A stretch of 64,000 nucleotides of DNA from an uncultured Ruminococcus sp. (GTDB lineage: Bacteria > Bacillota > Clostridia > Oscillospirales > Acutalibacteraceae). The stretch lies in assembly GCA_902798755.1 (NCBI GenBank), contig CADBYC010000015.1, positions 17,499 to 81,498 of the forward strand. Reading direction: 5' to 3'. Made by a program: the position numbers and the translations under genes. The notes beneath the pieces are model-generated. The model saw only the letters and a list, made by a program, of their open reading frames with translations. It made no database searches and was not told the origin of the DNA. Positions 34,410 through 42,355 of the stretch are shown piece after piece (the stretch's first letter is position 1; each line of letters starts with the position of its first letter).

Positions 34410-34470
34410 AAAAGCGCATAAGCTCTCATAAGCGAAAAGCACCTCACAAAACGATCTGAGATGCACAACA

Positions 34471-34496
34471 AAGGAGCAGTCTTGCGGCTGCTCCTT
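34471..34496. terminator. Bidirectional terminator between the small peptide and SPFH genes
   Basis: AAGGAGCAG and CTGCTCCTT form a 9-bp stem (34471-34496). T-rich on both outer sides (TCTCTT on plus, TTGTTG on minus). Confidence 0.7.
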
Positions 34497-34514
34497 CTCT
34501 TACATAGGAGGATA

Positions 34515-35420
34515 TTATTCCTTCACGTCGGTGACCAGTTCCTTGACGGAGGTCGCCAGAGAAGCGACCTTGGACATATCCGAGGGAATGATCAGCTTGG
34601 TGGCTTTGCCGTCGGCGACCTTCGCGAGGGCTTCGAGGGATTTGAGCTCGATGACCTTCTGGCTGGGATCAGCCTCGGACAGCATACGCAGGGCGTCGGC
34701 GTTCGCCTTCTGGACGGTCAGGATCGCCTGCGCTTCACCTTCGGCTTCACGGATCTTAGATTCCTTCACGGCGTCCGCTTTGAGGATCGCGGATTCCTTC
34801 AAGCCCTCTGCGACGAGAATCTGCGAACGCTTCTCGCCCTCCGCGTCGAGGATACGGGCACGGCGTTCGCGCTCCGCCTTCATCTGCTTCTCCATCGCGT
34901 CTTGGATCTCACGCGGGGGCAGAATGTTCTTGAGCTCTACGCGGATCACGCGGATGCCCCACGCGTCGGTAGCTTCATCAAGGATGATGCGGATCTTGTC
35001 GTTAATGGTGTCGCGGGAGGTGAGGGTCGAGTCGAGCTCGAGGTCGCCGATAATGTTTCTCAGAGTAGTGGCGGTCAGGTTCTCGATCGCCGAAAGAGGA
35101 CGTTCCACGCCGTAGGTATACAGCTTCGGGTCGGTGATCTCAAAGTAGACGACCGTATCGATCTGCATGGTGACGTTATCGCGGGTGATGACCGGCTGAG
35201 GCGGGAAGTCCACGACCTGCTCTTTGAGCGATACCTTCTTAGAGATACGGTCGATAAAGGGGACCTTCAGGTGCAGACCTGTTCCCCATGTCTGATAGTA
35301 AGCGCCGAGACGCTCGATGACGAACGCGTGTGCCTGGGGCACGATCTTGATATTGCGCACGATGACGATGATCAGCAACAGCGCGATGATCGCAATAATG
35401 ATCAATGATACGATTGGCAT
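34515..35420 (-). CDS. SPFH/stomatin-like membrane protein (slipin, QmcA type)
   Basis: A 301-residue protein: an N-terminal membrane helix (MPIVSLIIIAIIALLLIIVI), the band-7 domain (IVPQAHAFVIERLGAYYQTW, LKVPFIDRI, FFPQPVITRDN-type sequence here DFPPQPVITRDN), then a long Ala/Glu-rich coiled coil (about 180-260). It is thought to scaffold membrane microdomains with its NfeD partner, encoded just upstream. AAGGAGAAATCATT before ATG 35420 sets the start; an in-frame ATG six codons earlier lies in the repeat. The gap to nfeD is filled by a family B element. Confidence 0.9.
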   Translation of the reverse strand: MPIVSLIIIAIIALLLIIVIVRNIKIVPQAHAFVIERLGAYYQTWGTGLHLKVPFIDRISKKVSLKEQVVDFPPQPVITRDNVTMQIDTVVYFEITDPKLYTYGVERPLSAIENLTATTLRNIIGDLELDSTLTSRDTINDKIRIILDEATDAWGIRVIRVELKNILPPREIQDAMEKQMKAERERRARILDAEGEKRSQILVAEGLKESAILKADAVKESKIREAEGEAQAILTVQKANADALRMLSEADPSQKVIELKSLEALAKVADGKATKLIIPSDMSKVASLATSVKELVTDVKE

Positions 35421-35436
35421 AATGATTTCTCCTTTC

Positions 35437-35660
35437 AAATTGCCTTCCCCTTGAGGTGCTCCCCGTTGGGGAGACGTCAGCCGCAGGCTGACAGAGGGGG
35501 AGCCGTCTCCGGCGAGGAAAAGGTGTCACCGCAAGGTGACGGATGAGGTGGAAGCGTTCCAGCTTCGGTTCTTATATTGTTCTATCGGTGAGGTTTCCGC
35601 CTCATCCGACCAAATCACCTCAGTCGGTGATTTGTCCACCTTCCCCTCAAGGGGAAGGCT
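35437..35660. repeat. Family B element, long copy overlapping the nfeD end
   Basis: Same long form as 29486-29755: CCTTCCCCTTGAGG, GGGAGACGTCAGCCGCAGG, GGATGAGGTGG, CCTCATCCGACCAAATCACC and a final CCTTCCCCTCAAGGGGAAGG. The nfeD stop codon at 35647 is inside it. Confidence 0.82.
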
Positions 35661-36084
35661 TAGATACCATCAGCTTGACGCCCTCGATGGCGGCGACGGT
35701 GACGGTCATGCCCTCTTCAATGGGTGATCCGTCAACGGAACGCGCCGTCCACTTCTGGTTATCGACCTTGACAAGTCCCGTGGCGTTCTCGTTGTCGATC
35801 CGCTCGACCACGACAGCCGTCTTGCCGATATAGCGGTCGGCGTTGGTAGGCTCCGCGCCGCGGCGTTTGAGTTTTTTCACCAGCGGTCGGGTCACTAACA
35901 GAGCGATCGCCGATACGACCACGAACACAACGCCCTGTATCAGGATACTGTCCGTGAACAGCGAGGTGATACACGCCGCTACCGCGCCGATACAGAACCA
36001 GATCGACACGAGCTGGACGGTCATGCCCTCCACCACCGCCATTACGACGGCAAGCACCAGCCATATGATCGTCATAGTATTCAT
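35647..36084 (-). CDS. NfeD-family membrane protein
   Basis: A 145-residue protein with three to four membrane helices (MNTMTIIWLVLAVVMAVVEG, IWFCIGAVAACITSLF, VVFVVVSAIALLVTR) and a C-terminal OB-fold domain (YIGKTAVVVERIDNENATG... EEGMTVTVAAIEGVKLMV). NfeD proteins partner with SPFH proteins such as the next gene. The final KPSP and the stop codon are encoded by the family B repeat end, so the natural C-terminus was probably different. Otherwise complete. Confidence 0.88.
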   Translation of the reverse strand: MNTMTIIWLVLAVVMAVVEGMTVQLVSIWFCIGAVAACITSLFTDSILIQGVVFVVVSAIALLVTRPLVKKLKRRGAEPTNADRYIGKTAVVVERIDNENATGLVKVDNQKWTARSVDGSPIEEGMTVTVAAIEGVKLMVSKPSP

Positions 36085-36128
36085 AGGATATTCCTTTCTT
36101 TACAGTAGTATATCAGGTTTTGTCCTTA

Positions 36129-36437
36129 TTAATCGTCGTGATCCTTGAAGATCGCGTCGGGGTGATCCCGCGGCTCGACGGGAGCGTTCTGTCTGTCGGC
36201 GCGTTTCGCGACAAAGAACGAGATCATCAGAATCACGAACAGCGGGATAAAGATCAGCATCATCAGGTTGTTGCCCGTGAAGATCGCGATCATCATGAGA
36301 ACGAACACGATCACACTCAACACCGCGCTGAGAGTCGTAAAGGTAGATTTCTTCTGCGTGCCGTAGACGTCCTTGAACTGGTTCGCCTGTGCCGCTACGG
36401 GACGGTTCTTCATAAAATCAGTTTGATTGTTTTCCAT
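36129..36437 (-). CDS. Small two-helix membrane protein, unknown
   Basis: A 102-residue protein: a polar N-terminus (MENNQTDFMKNRP...), two hydrophobic helices (TLSAVLSVIVFVLMMIAIF and LMMLIFIPLFVILMISFFVA), and a polar Asp/His tail. I recognise no family. It lies between the two SPFH-type genes on the same strand, with 44 and 60 base gaps, so it probably belongs to the same membrane cluster. No clear ribosome site was checked beyond GAAGGTGAATATTA before the ATG, which is acceptable. Confidence 0.7.
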   Translation of the reverse strand: MENNQTDFMKNRPVAAQANQFKDVYGTQKKSTFTTLSAVLSVIVFVLMMIAIFTGNNLMMLIFIPLFVILMISFFVAKRADRQNAPVEPRDHPDAIFKDHDD

Positions 36438-36497
36438 TAATATTCACCTTCATATCTGTTGCGGGAAAGGTGCGATCCCCTCTCCCGCTTTGAACCG

Positions 36498-37325
36498 TTA
36501 TTTCTTATTCTCGATATCGCCGAGGTCGATGATGGTGCCGCCGCTGCCGCTGACTCTGGGCAGCTCGCCGTTCCACTTCTCGATCTTCTTGTTCTCCAGT
36601 ACTTCGCTTGTCAGCGACTTTGAGATGGTGTTGTTCGCCTCAGCCTCGCCGTCTGCGCGTACCTTTGCCGCCTCTGCCTCAGCTTCAGCGTTAGTGATAG
36701 CGGTCTTTTTCTCGGTCTCTGCCTTCAAAAGCTGCTGCTGAGCGACCTGCTTCTCCTCGATCGCGGTGATGAACGCTTCGGAGAAGTCAAAGTCGATGAT
36801 GTTCACGTCCGTGACGTACAGACCGATGGAGTTGAGCTTTTCGTTCAGCCCCGTTACCAGTCCGTCAGAGATCAGCGCGCGGTTGGTGACGGTCTCCTCC
36901 GCCGTGTAGGTCGCGGTGATCGCCTTCAAGACCTCGTTGACGGCGGGCGTGACGAGCACGTCCTCATAGTTCGCGCCGATATTCTTATAAATGCTGTAGG
37001 ACTTCGCGGTATCAACGCGGTAGTTGATCGCGAGAGTAGTATCTACGCTCTGCAGGTCCTTCGAGAAAGCCTCGGTCTGCACCTCGAGCTTCTGGATACG
37101 GTTGTCGATCTTGACGACGCTCTGGATAAAGGGGATCTTTAAATGGATGCCCTCCTGCAAAACGCCCTCGTTGACCTTACCCATCGTGACCACAACGCCT
37201 GTATGACCCGCGTCGACCACGACAAAGGCGTTGAACGCAACGACGCACAGGATCACGACGATGACTATAGGGATCACGATCCTCTTGATTTTGACTTTTT
37301 CTTTTAATTCAGTGACCTTTTCCAT
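36498..37325 (-). CDS. Prohibitin/HflC-like SPFH protein
   Basis: A 275-residue SPFH protein: an N-terminal Lys/Glu stretch, one membrane helix (IVIPIVIVVILCVVAFNAFV), then the prohibitin-type domain (DAGHTGVVVTMGKVNEGVLQ, HLKIPFIQSVVKID, TEAFSKDLQSVD) and a coiled coil with Ala-Glu repeats (KKTAITNAEAEAEAAKVRAD). C-terminus SGGTIIDLGDI. It differs in type from the stomatin-like protein 1 kb downstream, so the cluster carries two kinds of SPFH scaffold. Role in membrane organisation or protease control is by family. Confidence 0.88.
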   Translation of the reverse strand: MEKVTELKEKVKIKRIVIPIVIVVILCVVAFNAFVVVDAGHTGVVVTMGKVNEGVLQEGIHLKIPFIQSVVKIDNRIQKLEVQTEAFSKDLQSVDTTLAINYRVDTAKSYSIYKNIGANYEDVLVTPAVNEVLKAITATYTAEETVTNRALISDGLVTGLNEKLNSIGLYVTDVNIIDFDFSEAFITAIEEKQVAQQQLLKAETEKKTAITNAEAEAEAAKVRADGEAEANNTISKSLTSEVLENKKIEKWNGELPRVSGSGGTIIDLGDIENKK

Positions 37326-37358
37326 GATAAACTCCTTATCGGTTCAGTAAAAATGTTA

Positions 37359-37895
37359 TCAGTCAAGTATGATTGCTTCATACAGTTTTTCCGACTCGCG
37401 TTTACAGCAGTTCGCCGCGTAAACGTAAGCCATGATTCGCAGAGCGTTTTGTATCCGCTCTCGGTCGCTTTCGGGGATATCCGTCAGCAGTTGCGCCGCG
37501 TCCCGGGCGACCTGACCTACCCTGTCAAGGGGCAAGGGTTTTTCATCAAGCGTATCCGCCATCGCGCAAAAGACGTCGTAGAGCCGTTCCTCAGTGATGA
37601 TATCGTCGCTTTCATCGTCGATATCGCCGTTGATGTAAGAGAGCAAGCCGCCTACACGGTCGATCGCCATGCACTCGCGTAGTTCTGAGATCAACAGGAT
37701 ACGCGCGAGATGGCGCTCGCTGTACTTCTTTGATACAGGGTGCGGCACATAGCCGCGCTTGATCCAGTTCTGGATCGTCGTCTGCTCAAGCGAGCTGACG
37801 GAGCAGACCTGCCCGAGCGTCAAGCCGTCGGTCGCCCTGATCAGCGGCAGGAAGTCGGATATCCTCCCCCGTTGCTTGTTCATTTTCCCGGTCAT
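37359..37895 (-). CDS. DUF1836 protein (MerR-like helix-turn-helix)
   Basis: A 178-residue protein with the DUF1836 pattern: DFLPLIRATDGLTLGQVCSV, then TTIQNWIKRGYVPHPVSKKY, which is a winged-helix/MerR-like DNA-binding segment, and an all-alpha C-terminus. Such proteins are small regulators of unknown target in Clostridia and Bacilli. AAGGGAGGCGGCTT before ATG 37895 sets the start. It is the first gene of the run leading into the SPFH cluster (33 bases before the prohibitin-like gene) and may regulate it. Confidence 0.82.
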   Translation of the reverse strand: MTGKMNKQRGRISDFLPLIRATDGLTLGQVCSVSSLEQTTIQNWIKRGYVPHPVSKKYSERHLARILLISELRECMAIDRVGGLLSYINGDIDDESDDIITEERLYDVFCAMADTLDEKPLPLDRVGQVARDAAQLLTDIPESDRERIQNALRIMAYVYAANCCKRESEKLYEAIILD

Positions 37896-38003
37896 AAGCC
37901 GCCTCCCTTTCAAAAGTTTACATGATTATATCACAGGTTCATATGACTGTCAATAGTTTTCGGATGAATTTTTTAAATAATTATTTGGGAAATTCAGACA
38001 GCA

Positions 38004-38145
38004 AAAAAGGGGCTGTGAAAAAACAAGCCATCGGCATTGTGAGAAGCGATAGACGCGGCTATCTTCCAAAGTACTATCTTGGCTTTGTGGGATTGCCATG
38101 GGCTAAAGCCCTCGCAATGACTGCGTTTTTTCACAGCCCCTTCTT
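38004..38145 (-). terminator. Large inverted-repeat terminator carrying a family A element
   Basis: AAGGGGCTGTGAAAAAAC (38007-38024) and GTTTTTTCACAGCCCCTT (38125-38142) are perfect 18-bp inverted copies, with a T run on the minus strand after the stem. The 100-base loop holds a family A element (GGGATTGCCATGGGC...GCCCTCGCAATGAC). It lies just past the lipoprotein stop codon. Confidence 0.7.
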
Positions 38146-38148
38146 GTA

Positions 38149-38706
38149 TTATTCGTAGATCCTCTCGGTGATCTCTGTACCGTCGCTGTTGCGATAGATG
38201 ACCTTTGCCTTGGGATTCTCAACATTGACGTAGGTTTTCAGCTCCTTGACAACGTCCGAGAAGGTGCCGCTCGCGTTTTCGAGCGAAGAATCCAGCGACG
38301 ACTTCACCGTCGCAAGCTCGCTTTCAGTGAACGCCTGAGTAAAGGTATAATCATATACCAGCGTATCGCCCTCGGCGTAGACGTCCATCTTGATCGAGCT
38401 GTCGGTGCTGTTGTCGCGCTGCTTTTGGATGCTCTCCTGCACCTGCGGATTATTGAGATAATCTTCAACGCTCGCGAACATCTTTGTCGCGGTATTGCCG
38501 CCGGCGGCAGAGGAAGTATCGGATGATACGGCGGGCCGGGTCGCTTCCGCGACAGTCTCGGCGGTATCTTCCGCGGAGGAAGCGGCGCTTGAAGCAGCGC
38601 TGTCCTTGGTCGCGGAATCCTCGGTCGCGGTACCGCCATTCTTGCCGCAAGCCGCGAAGCTCAGGCATAATAGAACAGCTAATATGATACATACGATTCT
38701 TTTCAT
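38149..38706 (-). CDS. Lipoprotein, DUF4854-like
   Basis: A 185-residue lipoprotein: signal peptide MKRIVCIILAVLLCLSFAAC with the lipobox LSFAAC, a Ser/Thr/Ala-rich linker (about 23-70), and a C-terminal domain with YLNNPQVQESIQ, VYAEGDTLVYDYTF and KVIYRNSDGTEI, the pattern of DUF4854 proteins. Function unknown. A 30-residue upstream extension of the frame lies in the neighbour's end and has no ribosome site; AAAGGAGTTTTAATC before ATG 38706 does. It follows the E2-like gene by 13 bases. Confidence 0.82.
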   Translation of the reverse strand: MKRIVCIILAVLLCLSFAACGKNGGTATEDSATKDSAASSAASSAEDTAETVAEATRPAVSSDTSSAAGGNTATKMFASVEDYLNNPQVQESIQKQRDNSTDSSIKMDVYAEGDTLVYDYTFTQAFTESELATVKSSLDSSLENASGTFSDVVKELKTYVNVENPKAKVIYRNSDGTEITERIYE

Positions 38707-38719
38707 GATTAAAACTCCT

Positions 38720-39622
38720 TTATTGATAATCAAATCCGCTGGGCTCACCGATGGGCTGATCGAGGATCTCGGGGTGAGCGCAGAGATAATGTACAAGCTT
38801 CAGACTACGGGCAAAGTAGAAGCCGTCGCCGATTCGCTCGTCGAGGGTCGCGCCGATATCGCAGACCTTGCGGATCTGCTTCGTCCCGTCGGGCATGATG
38901 CGCTCCTCGTCGTGGATCGTGCCGATGGTGATCATCATGCTGTTGGTGCCGTAGTTGTTCAGGTGATGATACACGGCGGGGCACTTGATGGAGCCGAGGT
39001 TCGAGAGGAAGATCGACGAGTAGTGCGGGTCGCCGTCGGAGAGGGCTTTCGGGGTCTTGCCCCAGTAATCGAGCCAGCGGGCGACCTTGCAGATCAGCAT
39101 GACGATGGGTCTGGGCAGAGCGCCGACCTTGTCGAGCAGATCGTCTACGCCGTCTTTTTTATTCATCTGCGCCTGTCTGCGTACCTTTCTGACCTTATCG
39201 ACAACCAGCTTACTGACGCTGTCGACGGTGTCGGTGGGCTTGGGCACGAAGAACAGCATGGATTCTTCCGCGTGATCCTCAAACGCGAGCTTCGCGGCAA
39301 AGGCGCAGCTGATCTCGTAGCGCTCATAGGTGCGCCCCGCCTGAACAAAGCGGTTCATCAGCGGGCGCTCGTTGACCATCTTTGTCACCGCGGCGATGAC
39401 GCAGTGGAAAAAGGTCGTTTTCAGTTCAGGGTGCTCCGCGTTTTTCTTATCGACGAATTTGACGAGCTCCGTCACGTCGAGCGTATCGTTGAGGTAGACC
39501 TCGCAGTCGGTACGCTTTGGCCACAGGGTCGACATGATCGTCTGCAGTCCGGGGGTCTTGATGCGTCTGCCGTCCCAGCGGTCGCCCCATTTGCGTTTGT
39601 ATCCGTTGATTACTTTTGCCAT
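38720..39622 (-). CDS. Stand-alone E2-like acyltransferase domain, catalytic His replaced
   Basis: A 300-residue protein with the fold of the dihydrolipoyl acyltransferase/chloramphenicol acetyltransferase catalytic domain (YLNDTLDVTELVKFVDKK, FFHCVIAAVTKMVNERPLMN, FLSNLGSIKCPAVYHHLNN). It lacks lipoyl and peripheral-subunit-binding domains. The DHRxxDG active-site motif reads DERIGDG near residue 265, so the catalytic His is Glu. It may not be an acyltransferase in the usual way. It lies in one run with an MBL-fold hydrolase and an acyl-CoA ligase upstream and a lipoprotein downstream, suggesting acyl-CoA chemistry. No E1 or E3 genes are near. Confidence 0.82.
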   Translation of the reverse strand: MAKVINGYKRKWGDRWDGRRIKTPGLQTIMSTLWPKRTDCEVYLNDTLDVTELVKFVDKKNAEHPELKTTFFHCVIAAVTKMVNERPLMNRFVQAGRTYERYEISCAFAAKLAFEDHAEESMLFFVPKPTDTVDSVSKLVVDKVRKVRRQAQMNKKDGVDDLLDKVGALPRPIVMLICKVARWLDYWGKTPKALSDGDPHYSSIFLSNLGSIKCPAVYHHLNNYGTNSMMITIGTIHDEERIMPDGTKQIRKVCDIGATLDERIGDGFYFARSLKLVHYLCAHPEILDQPIGEPSGFDYQ

Positions 39623-39648
39623 ATACCTATCCCCTATCTTGGTTCGTT

Positions 39649-40428
39649 TTAAATTTCATATACCTTGCCGAATTTCATCGCCATGGTCGGGATGCCGCTC
39701 TGCGTCTGACGATAGCTAAAAACCTCCGTCCCGATCTGTGACGACATCGGCGGGAACGTATCGTCATAATGGTCGAGAAAGATCGACTTCGGCTGCAGCT
39801 TCTCGATGATCGGGCGCACCGTCCTTGAAGGGTCGCCCGTCCCCTGGAACGGCAGGATCAGCACGTCCGCTCCTGTGGGATACAGTGTGTCGATATCCGT
39901 GCCCATACTGCCCATGAGCTGTATCCGTTTCCCTTCGGCTTCGATCTCATAAAAGAGGGTCTCACCGTTTTCCTCAAAGCGGCGGTTGAGCTTGATCAGC
40001 TCATAGAGCCGTTTCGTATGCAGAAGCGTTTCCTTCTTAAAGATGGTTTTCACCATCACGCCGAGGTCGAAGCGGCAGTGCCGTCCCTGATACACATGAA
40101 TGGTGAAATTGCCGAGCTTAAAACTCACGCCCGGAGAGATCAGGGTCAGATTCTTTTTTGGCAGTCCGTGAGAGATCAGCGTTCTGCACGGCGTTTTGGT
40201 GGCGTACACCTTGATATCCGAGCCTTTATACAGGCGCGGAATATCTAAAATATGGTCGAAATGCCCGTGGGTCACCAGCACCGCGTTCGCTGTACGCAGC
40301 TTGACCGTGCGCAGCTTGCGGCGGCATAACGAATCCTGTATCGGAATACCGAGGAACGGGTCGAATAGCAGACGATAACCGTCCGACTCCAGCATGACCG
40401 AAGCCGTGCCGTACCAACTCAGCTTCAT
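39649..40428 (-). CDS. Metallo-beta-lactamase-fold hydrolase (UlaG-like)
   Basis: A 259-residue protein: KLSWYGTASVMLESDGYRLL at the N-terminus, the metal motif THGHFDH near residue 54, and HYDD near the C-terminal quarter. This is the simple MBL fold of UlaG-like and UPF0173-like hydrolases. Substrate unknown; thioester or lactone bonds are plausible given its neighbours. Its ATG overlaps the stop of the acyl-CoA ligase by four bases, so the two are translationally coupled. Confidence 0.85.
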   Translation of the reverse strand: MKLSWYGTASVMLESDGYRLLFDPFLGIPIQDSLCRRKLRTVKLRTANAVLVTHGHFDHILDIPRLYKGSDIKVYATKTPCRTLISHGLPKKNLTLISPGVSFKLGNFTIHVYQGRHCRFDLGVMVKTIFKKETLLHTKRLYELIKLNRRFEENGETLFYEIEAEGKRIQLMGSMGTDIDTLYPTGADVLILPFQGTGDPSRTVRPIIEKLQPKSIFLDHYDDTFPPMSSQIGTEVFSYRQTQSGIPTMAMKFGKVYEI

Positions 40429-42107
40429 GCCTTTTCCTCCTCGGCGTTCGCCTCTTCCTCTAACTTGCGGTAAGCGACCTTGCCGACCAGCGTCTTCGGC
40501 AGTTCATCACGGAAGATGATCTCCTTGGGCAGCGCGTAAACGGCGACGTGCATTCTCAGCACGCTCATGATCTTCTCTTTCATTTCATCTGTCGGCTGTA
40601 CGCCGTCGTGCAATACGACATAGGCGCGCACTCGCTGCATACGGCGCGGGTCTTTCACGCCGATGACGCAGCTGTAGGCGACTTCCTCCACGCCGTCGAT
40701 CAGGTTCTCGATCGGACCGGGATAGACGTTGTAGCCGTTGGTGATGATCATGCGCTTGATACGCTGTTTGAAGTAGACATAGCCGTCCTCGTCCATAGAG
40801 CCGAGGTCGCCCGTATACAGCCAGATATTGCCGTCAGCAAGCCGTTTGAGCGTGTTGGCGGTCTCTTCGGGATTTTTCAGATAACAGGTCATCACGGACG
40901 GTCCGCGCAGGATGATCTCGCCCTCTTCGCCGTAGGGCAGGACGTCGTCCGTACCCGGCGCGACGATCTGGTAATAGGTGTCGGGATAAGGCAGACCGAT
41001 GCTGTTCTCGCGGTACTCGTCCTTCGGGGTCAGACAGCTTGCCGTAACGCATTCGGTCAAACCGTAGCCCTCGCGCACCTGGATAGACGCGTTATGCTCT
41101 TTCAGGAAAGTGTCGATCTTTTTCTTGAGCTCTACCGACAGCGAATCGCCGCCGCAGAACATGCCCATCAGATAGGACAGATCCTTGCCCTCGAGCTCGG
41201 GTAAATGTAACAGCGCCTCAAAGATGGTCGGAACGCCCGCGATGAAGTTCGGTCGCTTTTGGATCAGTGCCTTGGCGTAGGTATGTTTATTGAAGGTCGG
41301 CATGAGCATACAGCACGCGCCGTACATCAAGATGATATGGATATTGATACCCAGCCCGAAACCGTGGAACATCGGCATACAGCTGAGCATTCTCAGTCCG
41401 TTTCTGAATTCGAGACCGATCGCCTCTCTCGACTGCATGGCACAGGCGTTGAAATTGAGGTCGGTCAGGCAGATGCCCTTCGGCAGTCCCGAGGTACCGC
41501 CGCTGTACAATATCGCCGCGGTGCGGTCCTTTTCAAAGCCGACGACGGGCGCTGAGGGTAGCTTATCTCCGCCCTTGAGGAAAGCGCGGTACAGGATACC
41601 TTTATCGGAATCGGGATATTTCAGATAGCTCTTGCCCTTTTTCAAGAGAAACGCCGCCGCCAAAGGTCCTCGCAGCTCGTCCTGCATACGGCAGACGATC
41701 GCCTTCACCTCATGATCGGCGTCCGCCATTGCCTTAGATACGTTCTCATAGAACATGTCTACCGTGACGATGGCTTTGCTCTCGCTGAGGTCGAGATAGT
41801 AGGTGATCTCCTTCTGCGCCGACTGAGGGTGCACCATGTTACATATTGCGCCGATACGGTTGAGCGCGTAGAAGCATTCGACCGTCTGTGGGATATTCGG
41901 CAGGCAGAGGGTGACGGCGTCGCCTTTCCTGATACCGAGAGCGACAAACGCCTTCGCGCAGCGCTCGATCCGCCTGATCAGCTTTATATACGGTATCTTT
42001 TTACCGTAAAACTCCACGGCGATATCATCGGGATACTTCCCCGCCGTTCTCTCCACCGTCTGATACATAGTCAGCTCGGGATAATCGATCACAAACTTTT
42101 CATTCAT
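40425..42107 (-). CDS. AMP-forming acyl-CoA synthetase
   Basis: A 560-residue ligase that activates a carboxylic acid with ATP and CoA. Motifs: YSGGTSGLPKG near residue 200, GYGLTEC near 345, TGDLGSMDEDG, QRIKRMIITNGYNVYPGPIE, and the catalytic Lys in KTLVGKVAYRK. It is of the long-chain fatty-acid ligase type, distinct from the XRE-cupin ligases. GAGGAAAGTACT precedes ATG. It heads the run ligase, MBL hydrolase, E2-like protein, lipoprotein. Acid substrate unknown. Confidence 0.9.
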   Translation of the reverse strand: MNEKFVIDYPELTMYQTVERTAGKYPDDIAVEFYGKKIPYIKLIRRIERCAKAFVALGIRKGDAVTLCLPNIPQTVECFYALNRIGAICNMVHPQSAQKEITYYLDLSESKAIVTVDMFYENVSKAMADADHEVKAIVCRMQDELRGPLAAAFLLKKGKSYLKYPDSDKGILYRAFLKGGDKLPSAPVVGFEKDRTAAILYSGGTSGLPKGICLTDLNFNACAMQSREAIGLEFRNGLRMLSCMPMFHGFGLGINIHIILMYGACCMLMPTFNKHTYAKALIQKRPNFIAGVPTIFEALLHLPELEGKDLSYLMGMFCGGDSLSVELKKKIDTFLKEHNASIQVREGYGLTECVTASCLTPKDEYRENSIGLPYPDTYYQIVAPGTDDVLPYGEEGEIILRGPSVMTCYLKNPEETANTLKRLADGNIWLYTGDLGSMDEDGYVYFKQRIKRMIITNGYNVYPGPIENLIDGVEEVAYSCVIGVKDPRRMQRVRAYVVLHDGVQPTDEMKEKIMSVLRMHVAVYALPKEIIFRDELPKTLVGKVAYRKLEEEANAEEEKA

Positions 42108-42144
42108 AGTACTTTCCTCAATTTACGATTCGTCTGACAAGCAA

Positions 42145-42170
42145 ACAGGATACCCCTTCGGATATCCTGT
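42145..42170. terminator. Hairpin after tRNA-Leu
   Basis: ACAGGATA and TATCCTGT arms with an inner GCCC/GGGG-like mismatch; T-rich on both sides. Likely ends the tRNA transcript on the minus strand. Confidence 0.65.
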
Positions 42171-42177
42171 TTTATTA

Positions 42178-42261
42178 TGGTGCGGGTAACAGGACTTGAA
42201 CCTGCACGGGGTTACCACCAGAACCTAAATCTGGCGCGTCTGCCAATTCCGCCATACCCGC
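42178..42261 (-). tRNA. tRNA-Leu (anticodon UAG), CCA encoded
   Basis: Minus strand begins GCGGGTATGGCGGAATTGGC and ends TACCCGCACCA. The anticodon stem CCAGA/TCTGG encloses TTTAGGT, giving anticodon TAG. The variable arm is long (GTAACCCCG), as in class II tRNAs, and the T arm is GCAGG-TTCAAGT-CCTGT. Acceptor stem GCGGGTA/TACCCGC is perfect. It stands alone between the MutS-like gene and the acyl-CoA ligase. Confidence 0.95.
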
Positions 42262-42355
42262 ATATTAAAGGTATCTTTCGGAAGGACAAGCCGAACGCCG
42301 CCCTTCCGAAATGTATTATAATCAAATAATGGATATTTGTCAATCGGCTTTCATT

